DNA of 64,000 nt, from NCBI GenBank assembly GCA_030015575.1, contig JASDDO010000001.1, positions 514,533,772 through 514,597,771 of the forward strand, in the 5' to 3' direction. The notes beneath the pieces are model-generated. The model saw nothing but the letters and a program-made list of their open reading frames with translations. It did no database searches and was not told the origin of the DNA. Origin of the DNA: Agapanthus africanus (taxonomy: Eukaryota > Streptophyta > Magnoliopsida > Asparagales > Amaryllidaceae). The position numbers and the translations under genes were made by a program. Positions 9,829 through 21,324 of this stretch are shown one piece after another (the first letter of the stretch is position 1; every line of letters begins with the position of its first letter).

Positions 9829-10820
9829 TTATCGCATGACATGAACCATATCTTGGATTGTCAGTATTGATCATTCATATTGTATTGGCTTGTAATGTAT
9901 ATACAAATTTTAAATGTTGTTAGGAGATGGTATTTAGTGGTTCTCGGATATATTTGGGTTGCCGTAAGCTGTTGAATATTAGTTTAACTTGAAAAAAATG
10001 ATTAAAACGAGAGAGCAGCTTTACCCTGAATAAAAATGATTTTAGCGAAAGTAATTATTTTTAGGGAAATTCTTACGAATTGTGGAAGATTTATCAATAT
10101 ATTTCAGTGGTTGTGTATACTGCATATTGATGATAGGAAATTTTCTTCGATGAATTTCTGCTATGTTTAAATTCGGGAAACTTATGTTGATGAAGAGACA
10201 TAGGACGTAGTTCACTGTTAATTTCTTGTTATGATGTCATGGATGGGCTTTGATTACAGAATCTTGCTTTCATATTCATAGTCGAGTAGTAAATTCTTAT
10301 ATTTTCATAGTCAGAAAGATGTTTACACTCTAGAGATTACAAAGCATCACAAAATCTCTAACAAACATTATAAGTGTAAAAGTGGTGATGATACTGAGAT
10401 GGATGTTTGGTGATTCTAATGAAGAAAACAATGATATAAAGTAGAGTTAGACGATAGAGAATAGTATTAGAGGATGAAAGTGACAGCATGAATGTTTGAT
10501 AATGGTATAAATAATACGATGGTGTATATACACAAAAGAATTTAGAGGAGTAAACCAAGTTTTCTTGGATTAATGTTATGTTGACATGTATAGATGCTCA
10601 TAGTATGTCGAAAAGAACAAAACAAGAAAACCATGCGAAACAGCGATGTGCAAGGAATAACGAATATTCGAAGCTGGCCCCTTATTTGAGACTCTCTTTG
10701 GAGTTATCTAAATGTCTAAACGAAGAATTTTCCCAATTGCTCCATATGTATCCCAGAGAGATTGATTAAGACCTTAACCGTAGTTAATTGATATCCTTAA
10801 CCTAATTATGTTATTCAATC
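9829..10820. other. Intergenic stretch, no gene seen
   Basis: The first bases continue the duplicated AT-rich unit interrupted by the MULE. The rest is unremarkable AT-rich sequence upstream of the gene at 10879. A 62-codon open frame at 10578-10769 shows no recognisable domain. Confidence 0.4.
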
Positions 10821-10829
10821 TATATATAT
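10821..10829 (+). promoter_or_regulatory. TATA box of the MAPK-substrate-like gene
   Basis: TATATATAT begins 58 bases upstream of the start codon. The transcription start would fall about 30 bases downstream, leaving a short leader. Confidence 0.5.
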
Positions 10830-10878
10830 TAAACCATAATCTCCCTTATTTTTCCATTGCAGTGATATTCATTAGAAG

Positions 10879-11175
10879 ATGGCTGGGCTTCAAAGATCCG
10901 TGGCAACATTCAGAAGATCAGGCTCGTCTGGGCTAGTTTGGGACGATAGCTTATTCTTAGAGAAGGATAATGGTGGATTCAAAAAAGAAGAGAAAGAGAA
11001 TGAATTTAGAGAGCTGAGGCCAGCAAAGAGCATGGGATTTCTTAGTAAAAATATCGATGCTCGCCCTCGTTCCTCATCAGGCTTGCCGCCTGTTTCCAAG
11101 TCCTCTGGGAATAAAGTCCTCACAGCTATTAGGAAAGCTTTGAGCACCAAGCAATACAAGGCCAGCAATTTTTAA
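10879..11175 (+). CDS. Small MAPK-substrate-like protein (At1g80180/MASS family-like)
   Basis: This is a 98-residue, intronless frame. The N-terminus, MAGLQRSVATFRRSGSSGLV followed by WDD, matches the conserved start of the small plant 'MAPK kinase substrate' proteins (At1g80180, At1g15400). In Arabidopsis these are phosphorylated by MPK3/MPK6 and act in stomatal development. A charged middle and FRELRPAKS follow, as in the family. The C-terminal half (Ser-rich, then LTAIRKALSTKQ) differs: I see neither the usual Cys-rich end nor any Ser-Pro or Thr-Pro phosphorylation site. The start ATG fits the TATA box at 10821 and a polyadenylation-like AATAAA lies at 11259. A broken paralogue lies at 229-545. 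The family is fairly secure from the N-terminus; function in this plant is inferred. Confidence 0.75.
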   Translation: MAGLQRSVATFRRSGSSGLVWDDSLFLEKDNGGFKKEEKENEFRELRPAKSMGFLSKNIDARPRSSSGLPPVSKSSGNKVLTAIRKALSTKQYKASNF

Positions 11176-11719
11176 CAAGACTAGCAATTAAAAGGAGTGT
11201 TTGATGGAGTTCTGTTTTTGTTTTCTCATGTTGGAGTTGGATCTTATTATTAGAGTATGAATAAATTGTGTAGATGGTTATTTATCAGTTGGCTTTTGTG
11301 GGACAATGTAGAAAAAACCGTATATGTAGTGCAGTGTTGTTTCTGGTATTCAATTTGTGGAGCCGATTAATTGGTGCAGTTGAAGTTTATAACAAACAGT
11401 AATTTGCAGGTGTATTCCATAGCATGTTTATGGTTTGAATAAATAATATGCTATTTAATTATTAAGATGTGATAGTAAAATTTTAGTCAAATTATCATTT
11501 TGCATGATAAATTATTAACCTAATTTCTTTTGAGGGAAACTTTAGATGATGGTTTGGTTTGGCTTCACCTTTTAGGTTTGAATTTTGCATTTTGAAATGG
11601 GAAGGGCAGTTGCCAATCTCTTATGTATTATATTGTTCTTTTAAAAAGCGTACAGATCTATTATATTGTTATGGATGACATGGCATCTCTATACTTGAAA
11701 ATGGATTAGTGATATTTTT
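11176..11719. other. 3' flank of the MAPK-substrate-like gene, otherwise nothing seen
   Basis: The likely 3' UTR with AATAAA at 11259 is followed by AT-rich noncoding sequence up to the MITE. Confidence 0.4.
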
Positions 11720-12105
11720 GAGAATAATGGAGGAAAGATGCCATAGTAGGGAATTTCCTCTTATGGCGTCTAAAATATACAACCTCCATCGTTTTTTCCG
11801 ACGATCGGCACCCATCATCTTCATCGTTATCATCTAAGATTTGGGTACACCAAATTTCATGTGATTCTACAACCTTTTCACCGTTGAATTAGTGGGTTCA
11901 AAATTAACGGTTTATCAATAATAGAACTTTTTACATTGCTAAATCAACGGCGCAAAAGTTGTAGAATCACATGAAATTTGATGTACTCACTTCTTAGATG
12001 GTAACAATGAAGATGATGGATTTCGATCGTCGGAAAACATGATGAAGGGTATATTTTTTCGACGGAGTAAATTCCCTCCTATGGCCTCTTTTCTCCATTA
12101 TTCTC
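11720..12105. mobile_element. Palindromic MITE, copy 1 (probably Mutator-type)
   Basis: The 386-bp element is an imperfect palindrome over its full length. The ends read GAGAATAATGGAG and its complement, and the two halves share the ATCACATGAAATTTG and CGACGATCG blocks. The flanks GATATTTTT (11711-11719) and AATATTTTT (12106-12114) match in 8 of 9 positions, which points to a Mutator-like 9-bp duplication. A second copy lies at 46130-46513. It has no coding capacity. Confidence 0.75.
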
Positions 12106-12733
12106 AATATTTTTTTGATCTTTTTTCACGTTTTCCCATAAAATCTAAGGACACCTTGACTATAAAATCAGTTTGGATTTTCCGGAGAGTTGTCATTATA
12201 ATAGTAGAGATAGATTACATCTGAATGATTAGTGAAATTGCTATCTATCTCAAAATGGACGGGGTCTTGAATCGGATTCTAATTTGGTTATCAACATAAC
12301 CTGCATGAAAGATAATTATAATGTTGGAAAAAATATTTAATTTTTCAATTATTTGCAAATATCTACTAAAATTCTGAGAGTCGTATACTATTTTTAAGCA
12401 GTAATCTTTAAAATTCTTTACCAATAAACCGTTTAGAAACCATGAGAAAGGTGTTTCTGTACAACTATTTATTACGATTTACTACATAACTCCCACACAA
12501 CAAGCAGCGAGAAAAAATGACCTGTGGTATATTTAATATAAAATACATTGTGAGTAAATTGCCGTCTTATAAATTTTTTATGGTTTATGCATTTCGATTT
12601 TAAAGCCCGGTCGAAGGAGGTTGGAGAGTAGCGGAGAGATCGAGATTCGGCCTTCCAATTATTCTTACGACCACCTTCATTTTACATATAATTTTAATGT
12701 TTCATCTTGATGTTTGTTTTGAGGGTGGTGGTA
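12106..12733. other. Noncoding stretch, nothing recognised
   Basis: AT-rich sequence with no gene, RNA or repeat that I can support. Confidence 0.3.
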
Positions 12734-13258
12734 TTGTCAAACCTTTATTTGATAAACCCACACCAAAAATCATGTATGGACAAAATTAACCCATCTACCT
12801 TTAATTATGATGCGGTTCAATTTACTAAAATATTATTTTAGAACTTTAAAAAATATTCTCTCTGCTCTCACCAATGATATATTAATTCATTTTTTTTTAG
12901 ATAATTAATTCACCTGTTTAACTGATCAAATTGCAATTTTGTTGCCAGATGCAATTGGGATTTTTTGCTCGCTCCCTCTCTAATTCTAGAGGCATCGTGT
13001 ATAAGAAGATATAAGATGAAATCTTAAATTTTTGACGGGCAATTTGTCTGTGGATTTGATCGATTTGATCAGTTAAATAATGAATTAATTATCTAAAAAA
13101 ATGAATTAATATGTATTGATGGGTAGGAGAGAGAGAATATTTTTTAAGTTATAAAAAGGTGTTTTAGTAAATTGAACCGCATCGCTGATCAAGTTAGGAG
13201 GGTTAATTTTGTCTATATACAATTTTTTTTGTGGATTTATCAAATAGAGGTTTGGCAA
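12734..13258. mobile_element. Foldback-type inverted-repeat element
   Basis: The ends TTGTCAAACCTTTATTTGAT and its diverged complement (before 13258) are followed inward by matching blocks: GATAAACCCACA, ACAAAATTAACC, GCGGTTCAATTTACTAAAA and ATTAATTCATTTTTTTAGAT. Almost the whole 525 bases therefore form one long imperfect hairpin. No coding frame matters. A related fragment lies at about 45918-45975. I could not define a target duplication. Confidence 0.65.
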
Positions 13259-13583
13259 CATGAACACCCTTCTTTTGGTTCTCTGATCATAGTTGATTTA
13301 GTTTTATTTTTTGAGTCACTTTTAGATTACTTTTCTTCTTACTGGGTTAGGCTTCAAAAATATTTGTTCTGGTTTTTTAGCATGAAATTTAGCTTCTAGC
13401 ATGATTTCTAAATTCTATAATTGTATAATGTTTACTAGCAAGCGGCCCACTGCATTTGCGCCGGGTCGGATGGAAAAATGTTTCAAACAAAAATATTATC
13501 CAATGATCCAGATCGATATCGTTCATGACAAAAAAAATTGATAAATAAGTCAAACAAAAAGGTCTTTACGTTTATTTAAAGTA

Positions 13584-14112
13584 CAGTAAAACCTCTATAC
13601 AGTAATATCCTTGGGACCGGGGAAAAATATTACTATAGGGGGGTTATTCTTAAGTAGAGTTTTATATATAAAAATTAGATTTTTTTTTGAAAAAATAGTA
13701 GTCAAAATTCTTAGACCTTCAAAATTCATATAGACCTTCAAACTTATTAACAAGTCAAAATTCTTAGACCTTCAAAATTCATATAGACCTTCAAACTTAT
13801 TAACAAGTCAAAGTACTTTATGTCATCTTAAGTTCAATTGTGTAGTTAAGTAATTTATGTCATCTTAAGTTCAATTGTAATAGCCAAGTAATTTTATGTA
13901 TTTTTTATATATATAAAAAATTATTTAAAATTTAATGCCAATTTATTACTATATAGAGGTAAATTAGTACAGGCGGGACTTGGAAAAAGTATGGAATATC
14001 ACACTGTGGAGGTTATTCTTATTTATAACTGGTCCCGAGTCGGGACCGGGACTTTTTATCACTATAGGGAGGTTATTCCTATATAGAGTATTCCTATACG
14101 GAGGTTTTACTG
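13584..14112. mobile_element. Emigrant/pogo-like MITE
   Basis: The termini are CAGTAAAACCTCTATA and its complement (GGAGGTTTTACTG), flanked by TA on both sides (13582-13583 and 14113-14114). Emigrant-type Tc1/mariner MITEs of plants have this form. The subterminal regions also repeat in inverted order (TTATTCTTA, GGGACCGGG). Two internal direct repeats expand it: about 63 bases twice (about 13692-13806) and about 45 bases twice (about 13808-13900). Confidence 0.75.
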
Positions 14113-14114
14113 TA

Positions 14115-14805
14115 TATAGAAATTTACAAATAACAATATTTTCTTCAATTCTCATCATAACTTTACCGTTTCAGTTTAGTGGCAGAAAGAACGGAATGAT
14201 AACCATTGTAGAAGATATGGTTGTCGATACCGTCTCGTACGATTCACAGATTCCTAGCCAAAATAATGTATGAGCCGATCGATGTAGATTTCTTTATGCT
14301 AAAACTTTTTTGGGGAAAAAAGTCTTGAGCTTGTCCTATGAAGATATCCTAGGATTCAAGAACAAAAATAATAATTAGTTTAGTATTTTGTTCCATCAGT
14401 AAAATTTCAAAAGATGGAAGTAAGGATTTGATGAGCAACATCATTTTCCTACATAAAGTTGATCATCCTCGTGCATTTTCCTTAATACAGATTAAAAACA
14501 CAAGTTTTTGGAAGAGAAATATAGAAATAGCAGGCTGCAGCGGTGAAATATGAAAATAGCAGGTTTTGAGGGTGGGATATTAAAATAGCAAAGTTATGAA
14601 GGTGGGATATAAAAAACCGGATCCGGGGTTGGTGCTATTTTGAGCGTATAGTATTGTATTGGTGCTATTCAAGATCCAACGATGATCAATAGATTCAAAC
14701 AGGGGCCCATGATGTTATGATCTTGATGTGAGGTCGGGATTCAGAAATAATACCAGGATAGCATGGAAGCAATAGTATCCATTCCAAATCCAAATTCGGG
14801 CTTGT
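14115..14805. other. Noncoding stretch with short tandem repeats
   Basis: There is no gene. At about 14515-14620 a roughly 35-base motif ('gaaatagcagg...ggtgggatat') occurs about three times in diverged form. Confidence 0.4.
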
Positions 14806-15145
14806 TGGGATGAGCTTATTTTTAAGTGATTGTTTGCCATAATCACTTATAAGTGATTATTTCTGAAAAAAGCGAAAAAATCACTTATAAGTGATTATAA
14901 TAAATAAGTTGTTTAGTGTTTGTATGATTTTGTATGAAAAATGATTATAAGTAGATGATGCGTCTGGATGAAAAGATAAATAAGAGATCAGAGTGTAAAA
15001 TGACCAAAAGTATGTATCATTATGCCATCTTAAAATTTGAATGAAAAGATAAGGGGTATTATGGTATATCATTTGTCAACTCTACTATTTCATAATCACT
15101 TATGAAATAAGTTAGGAATTACTAGCTTATTTTTAAGTGCTAAAA
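14806..15145. mobile_element. MITE-like inverted-repeat element
   Basis: 'GCTTATTTTTAAGTG' occurs at both ends (about 14813 and 15124). The palindrome AATCACTTATAAGTGATTAT appears twice near the left side and 'CATAATCACTTAT' reappears near the right. The borders and superfamily are uncertain, and no clear target duplication was found. Confidence 0.45.
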
Positions 15146-16616
15146 GATGACATTTTTAACCCAGTCACGGTGAGATCGATCGTAAAATAATCATTTATTG
15201 AATGATAAAAGAGAGATCTAAACAAATTATCTATTTGGGGCACATTTTGATGCGATTTTTAATCAATTGTTAACATAAAATAATCCAATCCAAACAGTTC
15301 CCTGAAAGACTCATTCTTTTTTAATCTTGAAAAAGGAACAATTTTTTGACGGAATTTTATTTCCTTTCCTCTTTATTGAGATCTTCATTTTGAGATCTGA
15401 AGGGGTTTCTTTTTCAATCAGCCATTTTCTATTTTTTAGGGTTTTGGGTCTCAAATTGGATCAGAGGCGATGATGGTTTTGCCCTAAAGCTTCTACCTTT
15501 TTGATTGTTTAGGTTATTTCAATGGCGAGACAACAAATTTGCAGCTATTTGATAACCTATATCCAAGTCCTAGCTGGTGCTTATGTATAGAGAGAGCTTT
15601 TGAAGCGTTTTCCTCCAAAAAGAAAGAAACAAAAGTATCTTTTCTCGAATTGGATCAGAGGCGATGATGATTTTGCCCTAAAGCTTCAATCCTTTTGATT
15701 GCTAAGGTTATTTAAATGGCGAGGCAACCAATTTGCAGCTATTTGCTAATCGAAACCCTAGCAGGTGCTCATGTTTTAGAGAGAGAAAGAGAGAGCTTGT
15801 GACATTCTTCTATTATTCAGAACGTGGCATCAAATTTCAGTCGCAATGATGATGATGGTGATGATGTTGATGATAGCGACGCCTGTAAGTTCTTTCGCTC
15901 GCCATCAAATCTCATCCTGTTATTTTTTCATATGTTAATTTGATGGGAGTTTGCAATTTGTCCTTGGGGCTTCAGGGGTGCACCTATGAGAATCCAGGGA
16001 AAAAGGACCGAATCTTGAATTGAGAAAAAACAAGCAAAGTATCTTTAAAGGTGAATGTAAGTGGTCACGAGTTCCATCTCTGAAGGCGGTTGATTTCCCA
16101 AAAAAAAAAAAAAAAATTAAAAAGGGAGAGGGAAAAATGTGTTTATCTGATGATTTGCTTATAAAATGGCGAGGCATGCTTGGATGATTTGCCGGAATGC
16201 ATGCAACCAGTGTGCAGCCATCTTGGTATTAGTTAACTCAAACCCAAACAGGAGAAATTATTAAGGCCCTGTTTGGGAATGGAGTCAAGTCTTCTAAACT
16301 GTAGTTTCCATAAAGTTAGCAATTAACTCCAAAATGCTAACTTTGATCTTAGGGTTGATTGCAAAATAATACCCCAATGTTTCAGCTACTTTGCTCTTAT
16401 ATACTTTATTGATTTTTTCGTTGCACTTATATACCCTAAAGTATAAACCGTTGATACCTTGCTCCCTTTTGTTGACCATAAAATCCATCACTATTTTAAA
16501 TAAAATCCATACGGTTTGTACTTTTTGTGAACGCCATTTTCCTACACATCTCTTAAAGCATAACCATAGTTAATGTTGAAATGGAGTTTTGGGCTTGCAA
16601 ACCATAGTTTGCATAC

Positions 16617-17341
16617 TGATGATGCTCAGTATTGGCGATCTCCAAGATCATGACACGTGGTAGATGACGTGTCCCAGAACTCAGAAGAAAGGGCCTTCAG
16701 GAGCCGACCAGGCTACCCCTGTACCCGACCTGCAAGCACAGGATGGCTCACCTCTGAGCCCCTGAAGATTGGCCTCCTCGACCTCGAGCTGCCACATGAC
16801 CAAGACTCCCCGGCCCTCTCGCTTGTCCCCGAGCTCCCCCGGCAGAGGCCATCTTCCCCGGTCCACCGACCGACCAACTCTACCACTCGCAGGCGTAACC
16901 GCCGCTCCGTAAATCTCGCCATGCTCAGATTCTCCGCCAGCAGCATTCCACGTTCCACGCCATCACGATCCCATTAATGGCGATCCGCTATTTACGCGGG
17001 CGTGTCGTCCGGAGCGTAACTGCCGGCGAGATTCTCGCGCCTGCTGCTGCGTGCTGCCGCCACTATATAAACCCCCATCACAGAGAGGTCAAGTAAGCCA
17101 TTTTTAATTCCACTTAGCCGTTACTCTGCTCGGATCTCGTACTAACTTGATCGTCGAAGGGTCCTCGGTGGTACCAAACCACCCCGGGACTTCTTTGCAG
17201 GTATTCGGCATTAAACTCCTCAAATCATCAATCTCCTCAAAACCCATTGAGACCCGCACACAACAGGAGATCACCTTCCAAATCAACCGGGAGATCGACG
17301 GAAGACAACATCTGAGGGAGACCCGAAAAGGACCTCCGTCA
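16617..17341 (+). repeat. Solo LTR of the Tat-lineage gypsy family
   Basis: The sequence runs from TGATGATGCTCAG to ACCTCCGTCA and is flanked by a perfect 5-bp duplication CATAC (16612-16616 and 17342-17346). It aligns along its length, in opposite orientation, with the 3' LTR at 51871-52605. Shared blocks include TATTGGCGATC, GACACGTGG, CCCAGAACTCAGAAGAAAGG, CTATATAAACCCCCATCACA and CACCCCGGGACTTCTTTGCA. No internal retrotransposon sequence remains, so it arose by LTR-LTR recombination. It lies inside the tandem array and contains its own TATA-like 'ctatataaac' at about 17062. Confidence 0.92.
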
Positions 17342-18774
17342 CATACTCTCTACCTCCACTTAAAAAAAACAAAATAAAAACTCCAGTTATCCTAACTCTA
17401 TACCCTCTGCAGAGTGCATATATGGCAATTTATTACTCTCAATGCTGCACGGATGGGTAATCCGGAGGCAAATGATTTGCCATGAAGCTTTAAGTTTATA
17501 GAAACAGCGAGGTAAGATAGGATTGCAAGTATTCAAGCAACCAGTTTGCAGCCATCTTGTTATTGGTTATTCTGACTGCAAGCCCAAACAATAGAGAGTA
17601 GGAGAAAATACAGAGAGTATAAGAGTTTCTGTAGAGTGAGTTGATCTGCGCTCTTCTCTTCTTTTGTTTTAGTTTGGGTGCTCTGTTTGAGTGAGTTCTC
17701 TCTTTGTTGTGAGGTATGGGTGATTGAGAGAAGAGAACAACACTTTTGTATTCTCCTCTTTGATATAGTGGAATCCTATAGTTGCCTTCGCCTGTGTACG
17801 TTGTTCAATTCTGGCCAAACCAAGTAGATCATGTGTTGTCGGCGGCTTCCAATTGTTACCTATTTTGCTATGTTGCTTACTCTACTTTATGAGCTATCAA
17901 TTGTGTGCAGCGAATTGCTCTAACAAGGATCCACAGCAATGTTGTTGATGAAAATGATGCCACAAAGTTCTTCCACTCCATTAAATTTTGGCTTCTCTTA
18001 TTTCTTCATACATAAAAGTGACGGTGTTTGCAGATCGCCCTTGTTCTATTAGGGGCTTTATTACGTGAGTTCCAGAAAAAAAGAAGAAAAAGAACAATTG
18101 GATTTTGAATAAAAAATAACTTTAGCCCCCTGTAAGCTTAATTCAGAGGCGATGATGGTTTGCCAGGAAGCTTCAAGTTTGTAGACATGGTGTGGCAAAG
18201 ATTGGATTGCCTTCTAGCATTGAAGCAAAACCATTTGCAGCCATATTGTTATTCGTTATCCTAACTCCAAACCCAAACGAGGCCCAGTTAGAAGCTGGCA
18301 TCTCTGAGCCTCATCATCAATCTTTACTCCTTTTCTTGTTCTCTTTATAGTTCTTCATGTAGAGATCTGAAGGGTTTGTTTTCAATTAGCCCGTTTCGCT
18401 TTTTAAGGGTTTTTGGTCTCAAATTGGATCAGAGGCGATGATGATTTCGCCTTAAAGCTTCAACCTTTTTGATTGTTCAGGTTACCAAAATGGCGAGGCA
18501 AGCCTAGCAGGTGGGTTCTATTGATCAGAAGCTGGCATCATACCTTAGCCTCATTCTTTTAGTATCGCAGAGTGTTTGCTGTAAATTCCAGTTGCAATGA
18601 TGTTGATGATGATAATGTACCTGTAAGTTCGTTCACTCGCCGTCAAATCTCATCTACTGTTATTTTTTTTCATCTATAAATTTAATGGGAGTTTTCAATT
18701 TGTCCTTAGTTTTGGGGATTTAGGTCTGCGCTATGTGAATCCAGGGGAAAAAGATTGAATCTTGAAGGTTATAA

Positions 18775-19065
18775 ATGGTGGGGCATGCTTGGATTGTTTG
18801 CCAGAATGCATGCAACCTGTTTGCAGCCATATTGATATTGGTTCACTCAAAACCCAAACAGGAGATATTATTTAGTACGTCGAGCGCATATATGGCAATT
18901 TTTGGTCACCCTCTATGTTACATGGATTCTATCGAGGCGAATGGTTTGGCAGGAAGCTTTAAGTTTATAGAAATGGCGAGGCAAGATTGGATTGTATGCA
19001 AGCAATCAAGCAACCAGTTTGCAACCATCTTGTATTGGTTATTTCAACTCCAAGCCCAAACATAG
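18775..19065 (+). CDS. Possible small protein with two tandem peptide repeats
   Basis: This 96-residue open frame spans two array units in the same frame. The first repeat begins MVGHAWIVCQNACNLFAAIL and the second MARQDWIVCKQSSNQFATIL. Equivalent ATG-started peptides occur in other units: MARHAWMICRNACNQCAAIL near 16165 and MAWQAWLVFWYADNLFAAIL near 31618. Other units are interrupted. No known domain is recognised. Conserved reading across units could reflect selection or merely shared ancestry, so I treat it as a candidate only. Confidence 0.25.
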   Translation: MVGHAWIVCQNACNLFAAILILVHSKPKQEILFSTSSAYMAIFGHPLCYMDSIEANGLAGSFKFIEMARQDWIVCKQSSNQFATILYWLFQLQAQT

Positions 19066-19206
19066 AGAGGGAAAAAAATAAATAGTAAAGTATGAGTGTT
19101 TCTAGTGTGAATTGATTTGCTCTCTTCTCTTCTTTTGTTTGCATGTTCTGTTTGAGTGAGTGCTCTCTGTTGTGAGGTATGGGCGATTGAGAGAAGAGAG
19201 TAACAC

Positions 19207-21277
19207 TGTCACGTCCCGCTTCCTAAAATATGGAATACGAGGGATGACTAGGCCAGCCATACTCCTACGGTCAGGGAATAATCCCGCCGTAGTCACACTT
19301 CGGTTTCTAGCATTACATGGTAGTCAGTAAACAGTACTTGAGTAACGGAAAATCACAGTTCATAACTTTATTAAATTGCAAATAAAAGAGTTCGAAATAC
19401 ATTTATTTTGCAGAATAAAATAAACTAACCAACAAAACAAGTGCTGAAAGCAAGAGAAATAGCGCTGGTGATGCAGTCTAGACCTCCGCGATCTCAAATG
19501 GCAGGTCCTGTTCCTGGATTGGATCCACTTCGCCCTCTGAGCATGCACACTCAGGTCGTCAGGGCGACACATATAGAATAATTATGTAAAGGCGTGGAAT
19601 GTTATTAAACGCGAGAAGTACAGCAAAATGCAGAACATGAGTATAATAAACATCAACTGAATATGAATAGTGCAATATGGGTATCATGTCAGTAAACTAG
19701 GTAATGCGTATGTCACTACCTATCGGTCACTAAGTCAATGTAATCAAATGGTGGAAAGAAGGCTCGTATTTAACAAGGGTCTCCTGCATGCCCGAGACTA
19801 CGGTCCGCTGTGTCCGGAACATAACCCTGTCAGCCGTGCCGCTAGGCCCACGACCTAATATGTATATATATATATCACTAATAGCGAATGATCATACTCT
19901 AAATCACTCTACCTCGCTCAATACGAGTTCAATTCCATCTTGATTTTTCCATTCCCCAGCTTATAGTATGCCATCAGATATTCGATGGGTTGTGAAAAAT
20001 ACGTATCGCTGTCACTTTCAATCACTTTTCCACTTATCAATATCACTGTCGTATTTGTCACAACACAATCACTAACATTAATATATATCGACAATGCAAA
20101 GCAGTCGCTTGGTCTCAATGTGCGATCACTATGCAGCAGGTATAAATCAAGCACGAAAATATGCAGAAATGCACTGAACAGGTAATCACTATTTTATGAC
20201 GACCAATGCCATACAACTTGCAAAATTTACGATAAATCACACGTATAGAATCGACCAAAATAATATAAAGGACGTACGAAGCACACTTGATTACATAAAC
20301 AGTAAAATTTATTTCATGTCAATCGGAATTCAGGTTAGGGAATTATCATCATTTTAAGGTAGCGACCGATTGTTGGAATTCCAGTTTCAGAACTGGAAGC
20401 CCAACTTCACGCGCGTTTTGTCAGTGATTGTGTTCAGATTCAGGTGTTGTCCCAGTTGAATGAAATATAGTTCTATCTGTTAAGTTTCCAACGCATCAAA
20501 CGGATTATCATTAGCATTTCTGTATTAAAAGTTATGTTATGTTTAATGCGACGGTGTAGGAAACATTACTGCAGAAACTGCAGAACACAGCGACACTCAA
20601 AAATGCAAATTTAATATCAAACGACGGTGAAACAGCACGGGACCAGATAAAGGTGTTAGCTAACTAGATTATCTACGCGACTATATGGGGCTCCGCGCAT
20701 TTTCAGTTTAAAACAGGGACGTACAGGTGTTCAAAGTCAGGTATTCCAACGAAATGCTGCCCTAGACTGCAGTCCAGTGCCGCATTCGCCGCCAATTATC
20801 GTTACAGAAATCTATAAACGTCGAGAATTAAACTATAGGGGGTTTTAGGTTATCGAGTCGTTTTCGATATGAGCCGTAGAACGTTACGTTCCCACCTATA
20901 TTTAATTTACAATGATTTTATTGAGGTAACCTGCACGGTAAAATTCAGTTTTAGTGTCGCCTTTAGGGGCACCTTTAGGTCTAATCTAGATATTTTCTTT
21001 TTCTTCCACAAATTCCTACACGACCTCCACTATAAGAAAAAGGGGTTTGACGATCATAAATTTCGGCAATTTAAGATAGGGTTTTCATTCATGTATCGTG
21101 TCCAACACATAAGATATGTACGGGTACCAATCGGAACATCGGTTTGTAGTAATCGATCCAACTAGATGTTATTCGGTTAAACTACAAATGGTGTTGACAC
21201 GGGATGATAAAGCCTAGTCAGGCTCCCTTCAATATAATCGAACCACGAGGGTTCGTTACAGAACTAATTGAATTATA

Positions 21278-21324
<47 letters not shown>

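Larger units (their letters stand above)
15440..19206 (+). repeat. Diverged tandem array of about nine units, left part
   Basis: A roughly 110-135 base block recurs at about 15461, 15656, 16143, 17468, 18143, 18427, 18773 and 18928, and again at 31572 beyond the gypsy insertion. It typically reads 'gaggcgatgatgg..tttgcc..aagctt', then 'atggcgaggcaag', then 'gtttgcagccat'. Between blocks other conserved modules recur in the same order. These are 'agaagctggcat.tctgagcctc'; a 'caatgatgatgatg...cctgtaagtt' stretch with a splice-donor-like GTAAGT; a run ending 'gtttgcagat'; and 'tgaatccaggg...ttgaatcttgaa'. The modules look like exons and introns of a repeated noncoding or very small gene. I cannot name it. 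Confidence 0.7.

Noticed and set aside
13434..13583. 'ctagcaagcggccc...' resembling the start of a common plant nonautonomous repeat
   Set aside because: No second end or duplication seen; left unannotated.
16264..16616. 'ggccctgtttggg' start typical of some hAT-type MITEs
   Set aside because: No inverted partner or target duplication could be found.
18815..18860. Resemblance of 'tattggttcactca' to a miR171 passenger strand
   Set aside because: The central bases are missing and other array units do not keep the similarity, so chance is more likely.
20869..21165. 98-codon frame on +, also present at 29302-29598
   Set aside because: It is the same LTR sequence twice and its conservation comes from LTR identity. 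No recognisable protein.
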